Shown: positions 45,505 to 58,843, counted from the first letter of the stretch. The stretch: 64,000 nt of DNA from Lophium mytilinum (GCA_010093605.1 MU004181.1:930001-994000), one strand, 5' to 3'. Numbers and translations: made by a program. Notes: generated by a model from the letters alone, not told the origin.

Positions 45505-47043
45505 TGCGATGATGGAAATTGATTTTTTTTTTAAACTTTTAGAGATGTAGAGGAGAGATGAACATCTAGATTGTAAAAGACCTTGACCTTGTTGAGGCGG
45601 CCAGCGCACTATATAAAAGCGGTAACGACTTCAGCTCGCCTCAATAATTGGGCGTTGAGCATGCATGGCGTCGGTCTGGAATGCATAGCCGCGCGCTTGG
45701 GCTCTAATCGTCAAACAAAGGTGTTGATTGGCGTATTCAGCGCTGTTCTAGAGAGCCGAGTGTATTTTGTTGACTTTATGAGAGTATCTGAACGAGGGGA
45801 CAGAGGAAATCTTCAATGAGAAGAGCAGTAAGTTGTGGTATTCTTTGTAGCGTTACAGCGAGTCTTCTATCGACACGTGGTCAGACCTTGGTACCACCCA
45901 ACCATGATTCAACTCGAAAATCGATACGAACAATCTTCTACAAGCTTTCATAGCATCGCCTCTACGACAGTAAAAGAACAATATATGGAAGAGAAAGAGC
46001 AGAATAGAAAGTAGTCACGTGTGACGGAACATGCTCGACATCTCCTTGTCCATCTTTCGCCAACTAAGTCTCATCCATCATTGCGCCCGACTTGTCAAGC
46101 TCCCGAACTTCACGTCGCCCATTGACCGCTTCCCTGAGAGCGCAGCTCTTTCCCACTCGATGACGGCGTGCAGCAAGTATAGGAAATACCGCAAGCACGG
46201 CCCCATAATTAGATCAACACCAGGTGTCTTAGCCGGCTCGATATTGCTGTAGATGCAACACGAGAGCCTCACTCCGGGAGGCGCCGCTGCAACTATCCCT
46301 CGTCGAGGAGGCGACAGATCACGTTCTTCGCCTCCCTTGTTGTTCTGTCAGACATGTATCACAGCTCCCTCATAATTCTTACCGCCTAAGAGGCGTTGCC
46401 ACAGAGCTCTCGACTGCACCATACGTTGCATATGACAGAAGCCAAGAATCAATGTGCGGAGCAAAGAAAGTATACGAGAAGCTCGTTGTACATAGATCAC
46501 CAGCCCGACAGGCCTCCCAGGTACTGAGCTAAATTTGGAATCGACCGCCCAATAACCTGACAGCAACGGCGTCGCAGATCCCCTGGCGTAAATCGAACTT
46601 CTCCCTGCTGACCTGCCACAACTAGGGATAGCCTATCGATGTTCGCCTCCGCGTCGAAGAGGTGAGGGCAGGTCGTGCTTAGCCGAAGGGTGCACAAACA
46701 TCATTCGTTCGTCTGAAATTGGTTATTCAAGCCGATTACCCGTACAGCGTGGCAAAAGTCCCAAGAGGACTGCCGCATTCGTCTCGCTCCTTACGAGAAA
46801 CAGCTGCTCAGGAGACCCGCGTGCCTGCTTCAGGTACCATATAATGGGCGTACCTGTCGTCATGGCCGAGTGAAGGAGTGCAAGACCCCATTCGGACGAC
46901 ACCCTTGCAAAGATAGTTACACAGATATTAAGTCGCATACAAATACCGGAGACTTCTCCCAGTATTCGATCAGCAACACTCAAACACTTCCCTACCAATC
47001 ACCAGTCTACCTATCCACTACCTCGCCATCTCCTTCCACCAAC
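45505..47043. other. Divergent intergenic, 1.5 kb
   Basis: Lies between two divergent genes for secreted proteins. The part next to the nuclease holds a TATA-like element. No gene, repeat or RNA seen in the remainder. Confidence 0.5.
45609..45618 (-). promoter_or_regulatory. Candidate TATA box of the S1 nuclease gene
   Basis: TTTTATATAG reading toward the nuclease gene, 105 bp upstream of its start codon. Composition and spacing fit, but no other promoter evidence is available. Confidence 0.35.
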
Positions 47044-47669
47044 ATGAAACAATTCATTGCCCTCGCAGCCATCATCTCTTCCGTCTTCGCTGCTCCTACA
47101 AAACGCGAAGAGTGCTGCAACGACCGTTCCAAGAATCCGGAATGGACTGTTCACGGCCTCGACTACCACGCCTCATACATCTTCACAACGCCCGCGCACC
47201 AGAACTCCTGGGGCTACGTAAACTTCAACCTAACAAACACCGCCGTCGACTACACAGTTGCGTGCAGCGGCGACAGCGACCAACTCTCGGATTTCTTCTA
47301 CGGCAACATGTGGTACACGTGCCAGACCGCAGAAGGCACGCCGCCGGCGTATTTCCGCTACGACAGACCAACTGGGAGGGTCGATCTGAACCAAACCTGG
47401 GTCTGCCCCGACCCGCAATATCCGTACGTACACACCATTTCTTTTTAGCTTTTATCCGAATTGTAGGGTTTGCAAGACGTGTACTGACTATAAGGGATCA
47501 CAGCACAACCTACGGAGCATACGGAAACGCGACAAAAGAGCTAACCTGCACCGACACGACCTGGCAGAACCCCAATTGGACAATGGGGCAAATCTACTCG
47601 AGCAGGACTGTTGAGTGCAACTTGGTCGATCTAGTGGTGGAGCCGTCGCAGATTTGGGCTGTTGCGTAA
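47044..47669 (+). CDS. Secreted Alt a 1-like (AA1-like) protein
   Basis: Two exons, 47044-47423 and 47504-47669, give 181 residues. The signal peptide MKQFIALAAIISSVFA is followed by APTKREECC, with a likely Kex2-type KR site. The body, WTVHGLDYHASYIFTTPAHQ then NSWGYVNFNLTN, has the beta-rich layout of the Alt a 1 fold, with further cysteines in YTVACSG, WYTCQTA, TWVCPD, LTCTDT and VECNL. N-glycosylation sequons are frequent. Alt a 1 proteins are secreted, dimeric beta-barrel proteins of plant-associated Dothideomycetes and Sordariomycetes, including a major Alternaria allergen and effectors that bind plant PR proteins. Family placement rests on overall pattern. Confidence 0.7.
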
Positions 47670-48063
47670 AAAGGTCGCAAGCTGGCGTAGGCTCGCTGAG
47701 AGGCTAATTAGGATTGACTGTTGACTTTTACGGTATAATATTAATAACATGACTACATTCTTGAAGGGGTTTTTCATGGACATTTGCGTTGAGTTTGAAC
47801 TGTAGAGATGAACGTACGAATGCGAGCTCTAGCACGAGGTTGTATCTGTGGTGACACTCATAGCCGCTGGATAGGTATAGAAAAGAAATGAATTGTGATC
47901 AATCTACCACCAGCATGGCCCTTGTTTCCAAGAAGAGCTCCAACCTGGGCATGGAAAAATGAACCAATCACCTATACGCCCATTTTCATTTCATCCATGC
48001 TCGCCCAAACCGCTAAATCAAACCGATACCATCACTCCCGCCCCCGACCACCCATCTCACCCC
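47670..48063. other. Convergent intergenic
   Basis: About 390 bp with only 3' flanks of the AA1-like and NUP188 genes. Confidence 0.5.
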
Positions 48064-51000
48064 CTACGAGCCCGAAAACCCCAAGCAGTCCAACGCTGCC
48101 TCAAACTCGGCCGCCACTCGCTCCTCAAGCACATTTTCCGCTCCGTCCCTCTGACTCGACATCCCAGCAAGCGCCACCTCTCGTTCATTCGTCGGCGCAA
48201 TACGGTCTCGCAGTCCACGCCGCCCTGCCATCCATTCCTCAATGTCCTCCTTCACAATGGCCTTGTCCCAATCTAATTCCGGAACATCGGATGCGATGAT
48301 GCCGACGGTTGCCGCCGACTCACGAAGTTGGTCAAGCACAAGCGTGATGAGGGCGAGTGAGTGGGCTTCAGACGCCATGCCAAGCGTGATGCGGCCTGCG
48401 TTCGGATTTGCGGCTGTCGGGACGTTGCGGGAGTTGAGGCAAGCGGAGGCGCGCGCGAGTTGAGTAGGGAATTGGTTCAAGAAAGTTGCGACCTCGGCAG
48501 CGATGGGGGCGCCGACAGCGTCGAGGAGGTTAAGACAAAGGGGAAGGATCCCGCGGGCCCATATAGAGAAGAGGCGAGGCGGGTCGTCAAAGGGGCCCAT
48601 ACCGTAGGGACGGCGGTAGTAGTTTATGACGTTGGCGGCGTTAAGACGGGAGAGTACGCCATCCACAGCGAGGTTCTCAGCCATGATGGGCATGCTGGAA
48701 AGCTCAAGGAGAAAGAGAATGCTGAGCTCGCCGTAGATGGGGTCGCGGTCTTTTGCGAGTTGGTCGGACCACGAGAAGAGGCTTGTGGCGTAGCGACTAG
48801 TATTGTGGTTTTGGAAGAGGAGCGCAGCTTCAGACTGGTGTAGACGCATCTCAGGTAAGCCCAGTATTGTCTGGAGGAGGCCTGTGAGGAGAACGAAATC
48901 GGAAGGCGAGCAGCTATCTTTGTCTTCGTGGAGCTGGTTTGCTAGACCATGGAAGCCTTTGGCTACTGATTCTGCAAGGATTTCAAGCAGGGTCAGAGGA
49001 ACATCGTTTACGAGCGCGTTGTGGTGCCTTTTTCCCGTGCGAGCGAGCGATTTTCGTAAATCGGTTATCTCGGGAGATGCAGAAGTCGGAAGGAGGAACC
49101 GCAAGGATAGGAAGAGGACCCTGAGAAGAGAGCGGTAGTAATCGGATTGCTTGTCGACAAGAGCGGTCTCGAAATTAGGTCTCATGGATGTGACGGCCGC
49201 CCAGACAGTGATGAAAAGCTTTCTAGCGGCTTCGTCTTGGACTTTTGCGTTTGCTAGCTTCTGGATGAGCACAAAAGCGAACTCCACCCTCTGTGTCATC
49301 AAGCGGCCAAATAATTGCTCGGGTAGGGAGGAATCGGCGTTAGCTAGTAGGCAGTCACGGGCGACCGTGATTAGAGTTCGCTCCAGTCGAGTGTCCTTTG
49401 CGACGAGGTTGCTCAGTTCAGATGCAAGGAGTTTCCAGCCTTTGAGCAGCAAAATCTGGGACTCGACAAGACTAAGATTAGCATTTGCCGTACGGAACTC
49501 AGCTTCATAGCCGTTTCTCCAAGAAGGGTCGAATCCAAGAAGTTTTTCGGCGAATGAAACGTCGTAAAAGAAGTCTCGGCCTAACTGAGATGATATAAGC
49601 TCTGTCTTCTTGAAGCATACCAGGTACACTCCAGTTCCTTTGAACTTTTCCTTCAAATTGTTCTTCAAATTGGCATGCAATGAGGCATTGTATGCAGGTA
49701 TCGACACTCCGCAGTTTTCCAAGTATCCTAAGCTTGCTACTATGTTTCCTAGCAATGAAAAGTCTCCTAATTGTCGGGCAATGTGGAGGTACATAGCCAA
49801 GAATTCCGTTATGAGAGCCGCGATCTTGTTTTCATTGCTCTTCTCGATGATGCGTATCTCGGTTTCGTTCCTGATCTCCTGGGTTCTGAGTGTTTTCAAG
49901 AACGCCAGAAGCCCAGGGACGATCGTTTGATGACTCCGGAGGCTGCTCATCGCCCACGGCCAGGTATTTTGAGCTAGTATAACGAATTCGAGCATGGCGA
50001 TCGTTCGTTGAGGGTTTGAAACGTCAACTTTGGAAAGTTCATCGAGCGCGAGTGTAAACAGAGCTTTACTGCGAGTGTTCGATGCAGCATTCCCCTCGTG
50101 TTTCAGTGATTCCTTAGGCGTATTACCGGTGAGTAAGTAAATCGCAAGCCATTGCTGTTTGCAACTGACAACGGCCGAGAGCAGCCTCCAGATATCAATC
50201 TCAACCGCGGCTGATTTGAAAGGTTGGTCTAACGTTGAAACGATTTGTAGAAAGCATTTCGCAGTTCCAGGGCCGAGGTGACCCAATAGTGAGGGCGGTT
50301 CTCCATCGGATCGAGCAGCGCTCCGCACTAAGCTTTCAAGCAGAATTACGACTGGAGATCTATACGCTTCATCGATGGCGTAAAGTCGGGCTAGAAGTGG
50401 TGCTGCTTTGAATAGTTGATGCTCGAAGTGAGTCCCTGTTCTTCCAAGCTGCATCCCGATGCGAATTAAAGTATCCGAAAATTGAAGCGCTGAACGGGTT
50501 TGTCGGGTCCATGTTTGATTGGATTTGGTCAATATCGATGTAGGCTGGATGTCAGACATAGCAATAAACACACCGATGATGGGATTCGTCGGCAGATCGT
50601 TCTTAGAGGTTGACAAAAACAGATCGACGAGATACTCTGCGATCGGTTCCAAAACTACAACTAGCTTCTGCAAAAACTTTTTGTCGTTGTATGGAGGTTT
50701 CTCTTCTTCGACGTCCGAAAGCTTGTCGTCGTTATCGAGCCCATAGACGTACTTGAGAATAGTATCAAAAGCATCACTTAGCAGTATGTTGATCCCAAGT
50801 TTCTGGTCGATTTGGGTATACCTCCAGCTTGAGGCGCCTTCGAAAATGCCGGTTAACGTCCTCCCGAATATCAAAAGCGTACTGCTCATGCTCTTTTCGG
50901 AGGTTCCACTGATGGCTGGAGCTGATCCAAACCTGGTGACAGCCTTCTTGCCCGGCTTGCGCTTGACACATTGTGTTACAGCGTCTTCAATCAAGGCCTG

Positions 51001-53782
51001 GAACAATCGAATAGAACCCAACAAAAAGTCGTAGTGCCCAAGGACTATTTCGGAACCAACTAAAATTTTGGCCAAGCTACCACCAGTGGTACCGACTTCC
51101 AAGAGACGACTCCGAGCAAGCCAAGGCCAGACGCGATCAGGTGAGATTGAAACCATAGCGTGTATGAAGTGTGTACAGTTGACAAGTAGGTCCAGAGAGC
51201 CCTCGACGCCAGGTTGCTCGCACTGATGTTGTAGTTCTTGTTCGAAAATAGCGAATACGACACTGACAGTGTCTTCCGTTCGATCTGATTTTATGTTAAG
51301 GTGCTCGAGTAGTGCCTCCGAGAGCTCCTCGCCATCGCTACTCGTCTCAGCTGCTTTAATTGAGCAGTCAAGAAGGTCAGCAAAGAGACCGATGATTTCA
51401 GACGCATTGTCCAAAGAAGTGCGATCCTCAGTAGCATGTTCAACGTAGCCAGTGCCGGTCATGAATGTCGAAAGCAGGACTGCTAGGTATTTCAAAGCAG
51501 AGTGACGGTATTGCCAACTCGCAACAAAAGGCTGTACGCTGTTGTCGACAACTTGTCCTGCTGTACCTTGCGGAATGTACATCTCATCCTCGAACTGCAC
51601 ATGATTCTGGGGTTGATTGGACGCTGTTATTCGCCTCTGCTTCGTCCTGATTTTTTGAAACAGGGGGAGGTCTGACTTGAGGGCGATCCAATTTTCGTTT
51701 AGTTCTTCTCTGATAGATTCGTAATCATCGAAATGTTTTCGCATGGACTGCGAGAAATTCGTCACATTGGTGAGAAGTTCGCCAATTATGTCCTGTTTTA
51801 GTGTATCTCCTTGAAGGCTCTGAGCAATGACACTGCAGAATTTCATGAGGGGGACAGTCTCGTATGGATAGCGATACTGTGATTCTAGGATCAAGCTGGG
51901 AGACAAAACGTCAATGTCAGATAGGACGTAATCGACAATTGGATCACGTCGAGTGTCTGGGTTGCTTTCCAGCCAATCCCAGGAGCTTTGTCGAGGGGAC
52001 ATGATAGCCAAGGTGGCCCAGATGACATCAGGTGAGTACCTCACCAGCTTCAATCCTAAGCAGGCACGGAAGAGGTCCAGCAAAGTCTTTCGCTGTCGGT
52101 CAGCGGTTAAGATGTCGGTCCTCGTGCCAAATGTGGAGGTAACCATCTGAGCAAGTTCGGCGACTAGTGAGCAGACGCCAGTATTTGCGGCGTATTCGGC
52201 AAGACTTTGTGTGGTTGGGCTCTCGTCGGGATTTTCTCTGTCGTCAATGGCACTCCCGGCGTCCTCGAGTGGACTTGTCCCACTCGAGAGATCCACTCCA
52301 TCAGTTGCAATTCGGTTCTCGCGCTCAAAGACGATATCGCTGACAAGACATCGTAACGCAAATCCCAGGGTACCCCATGCTAAAATGACTGGACTCGCAG
52401 GACTTGGAAGCTCGGTGGTTCTGAAGATACCGCTTAGTTCACGAAGGCACCCTGGCTGTGAGATGTACGCGGAGCTTCCATCAAGACCGAATCTCTCTGA
52501 CTCTAGGTGTTCGAGGGCCTGAGGTATCTTAAGGATAGCTAAAGAGATCGTCGCGACGAACAATTGCATGAGAGGGACTAATGATATCTGACCGGGTAGA
52601 TTCTGCTCCCGACGTTAGCAAAACGCAGACACGTACTGGAGGTGGCGCTTACAAAGGGTATTTGGGCGAAGAAGCTCCATTTATCCATGAACTTGAACCA
52701 TTTAAGAGCTGCGTCGCCGGTTGGTAGATTCTCCGTGAAAATGTCGACGTGGGTGAACAATAGATGAAGGATATGGACAATCTCGACGACCTGATAGGTA
52801 TTCCAGGTTTCCTCCGCGGGCGACTGTATGGACTCTGGGATCTGCCATCCGGAACCTTGCTCCATAGCTTCCAAACGAGATTGGACAGCATCAATGTATG
52901 CAAAGAGGGGGTCCTGCTGAGGCGATGCGCTCTCGCGCGCTTTCCGCTGTAGCTGCAAGATTGTTTCGCCAACCTCTTCAACCCATGTTCTCTTAGAAGT
53001 ACTCTTTCCCCCGCCAGACCTCTGCTGTGTAGTCTTGATGGAACGCAAGTCTTCCGGAGCCGCTCTGCATATTAGGATTTGGCTGACACGCAGTATATGT
53101 GCTTTCTCGGAAACATGAAGGTCTAGGAGTCGTAATTGTCGTTGCTCGCGTGAGTTGAATAGGGATGTTGATTGCGCGGTCGCTCCAACCGGTGCAGCGA
53201 GAATCGAGGAATTGGCCCAGAATGTGGAGGCTCCCAGGTTGGATGATCCGGCAGCATCTTGCACGCTAATTGTCTCTTCTTCGGTGAAGCCGTTCAGCAG
53301 CTGTAATGTCGGTCGAATTTGCCATTCCAGAACGACTGTTCTCAGCGCTGAAACCTCATCGATCTTTGCGACACCCGACAGCCACAAAGCATCTTCCTTG
53401 ATCTCGTCAATGTTGTAGTGTCCATTGGGAGAGGGGGTCACGTTGATGGCAGCGGTTTCGGTTTCGAATTTGCCCTTGGCGCCTGGAGAGGGACCTTTGT
53501 AAGGTGCTAATGGATGGCTGAGGATGAGAACGCTGGTCCTGTCGGTGAGGAACGACCGGAGGACTTGGTTTTGGGCGGCATTTCCTGGGTCGCAGAGCGC
53601 ATTTCCTGGGTCGCAGAGGGCGGCGTATACGGCTTTCCAGGATCTGGCGCAGTTAGCACACTGGTCGGTTCGAAAGGTTGAAGCTATCCATAAACAGCGG
53701 GCTCCTACAGCAGATGCTTCTCCCCACTGAAGCATTCAGCCAGCGAAGGAAAGAAGACGTCCGGGGTCTCGATGGGAGCCAT
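48064..53782 (-). CDS. NUP188: Nucleoporin Nup188, inner ring of the nuclear pore
   Basis: Three exons, 53709-53782, 52653-53643 and 48064-52602, give 1867 residues, the expected size (about 1850) for filamentous-fungal Nup188. The N-terminus MAPIETPDVFFPSLAECFSG joins through the first intron to SWKAVYAALCDP. REQRQLRLLDLHVSEKAHIL is a typical Nup188 N-terminal segment. After the second intron the frame resumes NLPGQISLVPLMQLFVATIS. The rest is an uninterrupted alpha-helical solenoid, as in the Nup188/Nup192 group. Nup188 was chosen over Nup192 on the N-terminus and size. It is a scaffold subunit with Nic96 and Nup53. An exact 21-bp tandem duplication in exon 2 (53578-53619) repeats ALCDPGN in frame. 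Confidence 0.85.
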
Positions 53783-54457
53783 GGCGCGCTTCGATGCGCT
53801 ATGAAGCCAAGCGGGACAGTTCCATAGAAGAGGCGCGCGAGGTGTTGGTGGAGCTCTAGGTACCAGGCGTGTTTGAGCTGGGGGGACTTTTGGTTGTCGC
53901 GTAGGCAAGGCCTTGTCACGTACCTGGCGCTCGGACCACGTTGAGCGGGTGGTGAAATGCTCGATGGCTCACCACCTTATGGCACTTCCTCCCCCGCTTG
54001 CTGTCTGATGTGCTTTGCTACAGTCTCATATGAAATGCCACATTCACCAGCGCGAGATCCATGTTTTCTTTCTTCTTTTGGGAGGCTACTCGTTGCTTCG
54101 GAAGTCTTTCAAGATCAGCGTAGCCTTTACCTATTGCTTTCCGCTAGTGATTATGTAGTCCACCGCTCCTCTGATACGATCCTATAAGGGATCGTATAGG
54201 AATGTAATCGACACCGAGCTGTGTTCCTAATGGAGCTTGCAATTCGCGGGGCAGGTACACTCTAGCGCGAGATGGGTCTCCAGACCGCCGTATATAATTT
54301 ATATTTCCTTGTCCTCCCGCAACTTCAACTATTTCTTCCGTGACTCACACTCCAGCACTTCGTCCCTTAAACCAAGCGTCAATTGTCCTCCACAAGCGCT
54401 CTCTCGATTGTCTGCGCCAGATCATACACTGCTCCCAATTCTAGGCTTGCCGTCGAG
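53783..54457. other. Divergent promoter, NUP188 and trpC
   Basis: About 675 bp. Contains a perfect inverted repeat at 54174-54197 (listed) and a TATA-like TATATAATT near 54290, about 165 bp before the trpC start. Confidence 0.5.
54174..54197. promoter_or_regulatory. Perfect 9-bp inverted repeat between divergent genes
   Basis: ATACGATCC and GGATCGTAT separated by TATAAG. The dyad is exact over 9 bp per arm. It may be a binding site for a dimeric regulator of one of the two flanking genes, or a chance palindrome. No known factor site was matched. Confidence 0.35.
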
Positions 54458-56831
54458 ATGGGGCTTGACCTCATCGACCACTCGCCCCACCATCCCTCCC
54501 CTTCCGCCCCGTTGTCGACCGCCTCGAACCTGATCCTCATCGACAACTACGATTCCTTCACCTGGAATGTCTATCAATACCTAGTGCTGGAGGGAGCTTT
54601 CGTTACCGTCTTTCGCAACGATGAGGTCACGTTGGAGGATCTAATCGCGAAGCACCCCACGCAGCTAGTCATTAGTCCTGGGCCGGGACACCCAGAGACA
54701 GACGCGGGAATCAGTAAAGAAGCTATCCAGCACTTCAGTGGCAAGATACCGGTCCTTGGTGTTTGTATGGGCGAGTGAGTCATGCTTCATAGACTAATGC
54801 TCCATAAGCTTACGGGCAAACAGGCAATGCATATACGCCGCTTTTGGAGGAACGGTAGACGTTACCGGCGAGATACTACACGGGAAAACATCGCCACTGC
54901 GCCATGATTGCAAAGGCCTGTACGCTGGTCTGCCCCAGGACCTGCCAGTCACCAGATATCATTCGTTAGCCGGCACGCACCCTACGCTTCCGGAATGTCT
55001 CGAAGTCACCTCTTGGATTGCGTCGGGTCCAGACGGAGGAAAGGGGGTCATAATGGGAGTTCGACATAAGGAGTATCTTGTTGAAGGTGTCCAATTCCAT
55101 CCGGAGAGCATTCTGACCGCAGAGGGCCGAGCCATGCTCAAGAATTTCCTACGGATGCAAGGAGGAACCTGGGCGGAGAATGAGCGACTGTCGAAACAAA
55201 CGCACAATGAGCTCAAGGGTGCGATATCGAGTGTTTCGAATGGCACTGCCAATGGCGCTACCGCGGCGGACAAGCAAACCTCTATCCTCCAGAAAATATA
55301 TGACCACCGGAGGGCTGCTGTAGCAGAGCAGAAGAAGGTTCCTTCGCAAAGGCCAAGTGACTTCCAGGCGTCGTATGACCTGAATCTTTCCCCGCCACAG
55401 ATTTCATTCCCATCGAGGCTAAAAGAGTCCCCATACCAACTGTCCTTAATGGCAGAGATTAAGCGCGCATCCCCGTCGAAAGGTGTCATCTCCTTGTCGG
55501 CATGCGCCCCGGCGCAAGCTCGCGCTTACGCCCTTGCTGGAGCCAGTGTTATCTCAGTCCTCACGGAACCAGAATGGTTCAAAGGAAGCATTGACGATCT
55601 CAAAGCTGTTCGGCAAAGCTTGGAAGGAATGCCTAACCGACCTGCCGTCCTGCGGAAAGAGTTCATATTTGAAGAGTACCAAATCCTCGAGGCTAGACTT
55701 GCCGGTGCTGACACCGTCCTGCTCATCGTAAAAATGCTTGACTTAGCGACCCTCGAACAACTCTACAAATATTCGCTGTCACTTGGTATGGAGCCCCTGG
55801 TTGAGGTGAATAATGTGGAAGAGATGCGCATCGCCGTAGAACTGGGTTCGAAAGTCATCGGTGTCAACAACCGCAATCTCATCAATTTTGAAGTCGACAT
55901 GGACACAACTAGTCGTCTGATGGAGCTAGTGCCTACAGACACAATTGTATGTGCGCTAAGTGGCATCTCCGGTCCAAAAGACGTCGAGCCGTACACAAAA
56001 AATGGTGTCGGGGCTGTGCTAGTCGGCGAGGCTTTGATGCGAGCATCGAACACCACTCAGTTCATTTCAGAGCTCCTAGGTGGCTCTGAGAAACCGATTC
56101 GCACTCCATCACATGCAAGCCCACTTGTAAAGATATGCGGTACTCGTAGTGCAGAAGCAGCCGAGGCCGCAATCAAAGCTGGTGCTGATCTGATTGGCAT
56201 GATTCTTGTCAAAGGCCGAGCAAGAACAGTAACCACGGAGACCGCACTCGCGATCTCGAAAGTTGTCCACTCGACTAAGAAACCGATATCTCGAACAGAA
56301 CAACCATCAATTGCAAGCAACGTTGCGTCTAACTACTTTGATCATACTCCGTCTCATCACCTCTCAAACCCGGAGCATGCTCTCCTTGTTGGCGTATTCC
56401 GGAATCAACCTCTTGAATACGTACTAGCCCAGCAGCAAGCACTTAACTTGGACGTCGTGCAGCTACACGGTTCCGAGCCTGTCGAATGGGCGAAGTTGGT
56501 ACCCGTGCCAGTCATTCGAAGTTTCAAACCGAATGAGGAGGGGCTTGGTCTAAGAGGCTACCATGCACTTCCACTGCTGGACTCTGGAATTGGAGGTACT
56601 GGTAAGACACTTGACCTTGCTGATGTGAAGGAAACTCTGTCAAAAGACCAGGGTATCAAGGTCATCTTAGCAGGTGGACTTGACCCTAACAACGTACAAG
56701 ACATCCTGAAAGCGCTTGGAGACTTGAGAGATCGAATTAAGGCAGTCGATGTAAGTACCGGCGTTGAGGAAGACGGGAAGCAGAGCCTCGATAAGATTAG
56801 AGCATTCATCAGTGCCGCGAAGACAGGATGA
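54458..56831 (+). CDS. trpC: Trifunctional tryptophan biosynthesis protein (GATase-IGPS-PRAI)
   Basis: Two exons, 54458-54774 and 54824-56831, give 774 residues, the usual fungal TRP1/trpC length. Residues 20-225 are the glutamine amidotransferase of anthranilate synthase: [23 protein letters not shown], the catalytic cysteine in GVCMGEQC (split by the intron at the GAG codon), and the His-Glu pair in [10 protein letters not shown]. About 260-525 is indole-3-glycerol-phosphate synthase, with [14 protein letters not shown] and [12 protein letters not shown]. About 537-774 is phosphoribosylanthranilate isomerase, with VKICGTRS and VVQLHG. The fused protein supplies three of the steps from chorismate to tryptophan. 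All motifs are intact. The ATG in CGAGATGG was chosen because upstream in-frame codons lack an ATG. Confidence 0.97.
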
Positions 56832-57596
56832 TGGAACCCCCTCTTGATAAACAAGCTACAAAAAGCCTACCTAAACTCCCAGCGATGCTCCAACTTGCTT
56901 TTTAGCGTATGGCATTTAGATCAATAGACAGTAAGCCTCGGAGGATAATCAAACTGATGCAGTTTATGCCGCCTTCTATCTAATGCTCTGAAAAAGTCTT
57001 CAGTGCTTTTGCTCAGAGTAAAGCTCCGCCTTCATAAGATCAAAATATCTATATCCTCTTTCCCTATTCAACTCACTCCTCACTTACTACGTGCTCTGAA
57101 CTGGCGGTGTAGCTTGTCTTCAACTTCGCTCTGGTAAGCTTCACATACTCTCCTCAATCCTCCACCTCACCCTTTTACTTGCTTTGCATCCATCCACCTT
57201 TCTCATACCAGCTGTTATTTAACAACCTTGAAAAAGTATACGAGATTTAAGGGTACGACTCTATAACCATCAAATCTCGTAGACCTCTCCGTCCGGACCA
57301 CAGTTGGTTACCAAGCTTCCTTGTCGACTACTACAACTCGACCACTTCTACGGCTCCGTTCTCCTAGTTGCCACCTCAGCCAGCAACCTCATCTAGGTAC
57401 GATTGCAGTTGCCTACATCTCTGCGTTCTCGTTGAGGCGACGTCGGACCTCGTCGCCTCCGTCATCTCCTTCAGCACCCTCGCAGGCCTCCCAATCCACT
57501 ATCTTCACCTAGACAACTCGCTTCCGTGGCCATAAGGTGTCGACCTACCAAGCGAGCCTACCAAACTCCTTCGTCTTTTAGAGAAGCACGGTCACG
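56832..57596. other. Intergenic with pyrimidine-rich leader
   Basis: About 765 bp. From about 57040 to 57590 the plus strand is rich in C and T, as in fungal 5' leaders, and has a GTAAGCTT donor-like site near 57134. A leader intron for the BRCT gene is possible. Confidence 0.45.
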
Positions 57597-58843
57597 ATGA
57601 AGGACCCGCTTGGCAAGTTCGTTATCGCTGTTACCGGAAACTTCAATGATAGCAACGAGAAAATCAAAGGCTGGGTTCAAGCGAATGGAGGAAAATGGGC
57701 GGCCACTATTACCAAGCATACCACCCACCTGATCTGCTCAGAGGAGCATTGGAAGAGAGACGTTCAGCTGGGTATGTGGTCCATCCTCGCCTAACTACAA
57801 TCTAGTGCAAAGATGACTGATCCCGAATTAGTTGCTGCCGCGAAGGCCTACCCCAATATCCATGTCGTGAAGTACGATTGGCTCGAAGACAGCCTTCAAG
57901 CCCGACGCCCGAAGAGCGAGAAGCCTTATCTCTGGAAGACTATCATGAGGGCGAAGCTGAAGGAGCAGAATCGGAAGAGAGCCGAGATGCGCAGGGCGCT
58001 GAAGCAAGACGGTAAGTGTCACTACATTCATCTAAAGGACCACCAACCACTGACACCCCCATAGCCGCCGCACACCGCCAGGGCTGCAATCAGGCGCTAA
58101 AGGACCTGAACTCTGGTACGTCCAAGCGCAAAGCCAAGAACTCAAACACATGGTTCACCTCCTCCCTCGCCTCTCTCGAAGCTGCACGCTCCGACCGTGC
58201 CGCCTACAAAGCCGCTGCTGCCACCCTACCCACCCCCAGCCCTGACAGCCAGCACTCTCCCCACCCCAATGCCCAACCCTCATCCACTACCCCATCCCCT
58301 CCCGCTCCCACCCCCACCCCACCCACTGCCCAGCCTCCTCCCGCCCCCTCTCGGGCCGCTGCAAAGGCTGACAACGGGGTGGCCATGCGCTTCCTAGACC
58401 TCTACCACTTCCACCGCGACCGCACCAACTTCATCTACGACATCGTGCTCGCGCGCATCGACCTCGCCACCAACACTAACTCGCGCTACCTCCTGCGCCT
58501 CTACGAGACCAACACGCTGCCTCACGCGTACTGTACCGTGCTGCGCTACATCACGCCCAACATGCCGGCGGGGCCCGCGAAGCAGTACGTCGCGCCCATG
58601 GGCAGCAGCTTCGAGGTTGCGTTCCGCGCGTGGCGGAGTGTGTTTCAGCAGAAGACGCTGTTGGCGTGGGAGGAGCGGTTGCTGGAGGAGGGGGAGAGGG
58701 CGGAGAGGGTTAGGGCGAGAATGAAGAAGGGGGATTGTCCGTTTTTTTATCGGGCGCCCATGGTGGGGTTGGCGAGGGGGGTGTTTCCCGGGGAGGAGTT
58801 GAGGGGGGAGGTGGGGGGGAAGGGTGTGAGGCTGGAGATTTAG
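57597..58843 (+). CDS. BRCT-domain protein
   Basis: Three exons, 57597-57771, 57832-58011 and 58065-58843, give 377 residues. Residues 1-90 form a BRCT domain: FVIAVTGNFNDSNEKIKGWV, the GGKW turn, TTHLICSEEHWKRDVQLVAA and VVKYDWLEDSLQARRP with the conserved Trp. A basic helix (KLKEQNRKRAEMRRALKQD) and a Pro/Ser-rich linker follow. The C-terminal domain (about 230-377: MRFLDLYHFHRDRTNFIYDI, YLLRLYETNTLPHAYCTVLRY) recalls WGR-like folds seen with BRCT in PARP-related proteins. No PARP catalytic domain follows. A role in DNA damage response or chromatin binding is likely from the BRCT domain. The third exon is very GC-rich. Confidence 0.8.

Noticed and set aside
54383-54457. N-terminal extension of the trpC protein
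   Set aside because: The extension begins at a TTG codon, not ATG, and the ATG at 54458 gives the usual family length.
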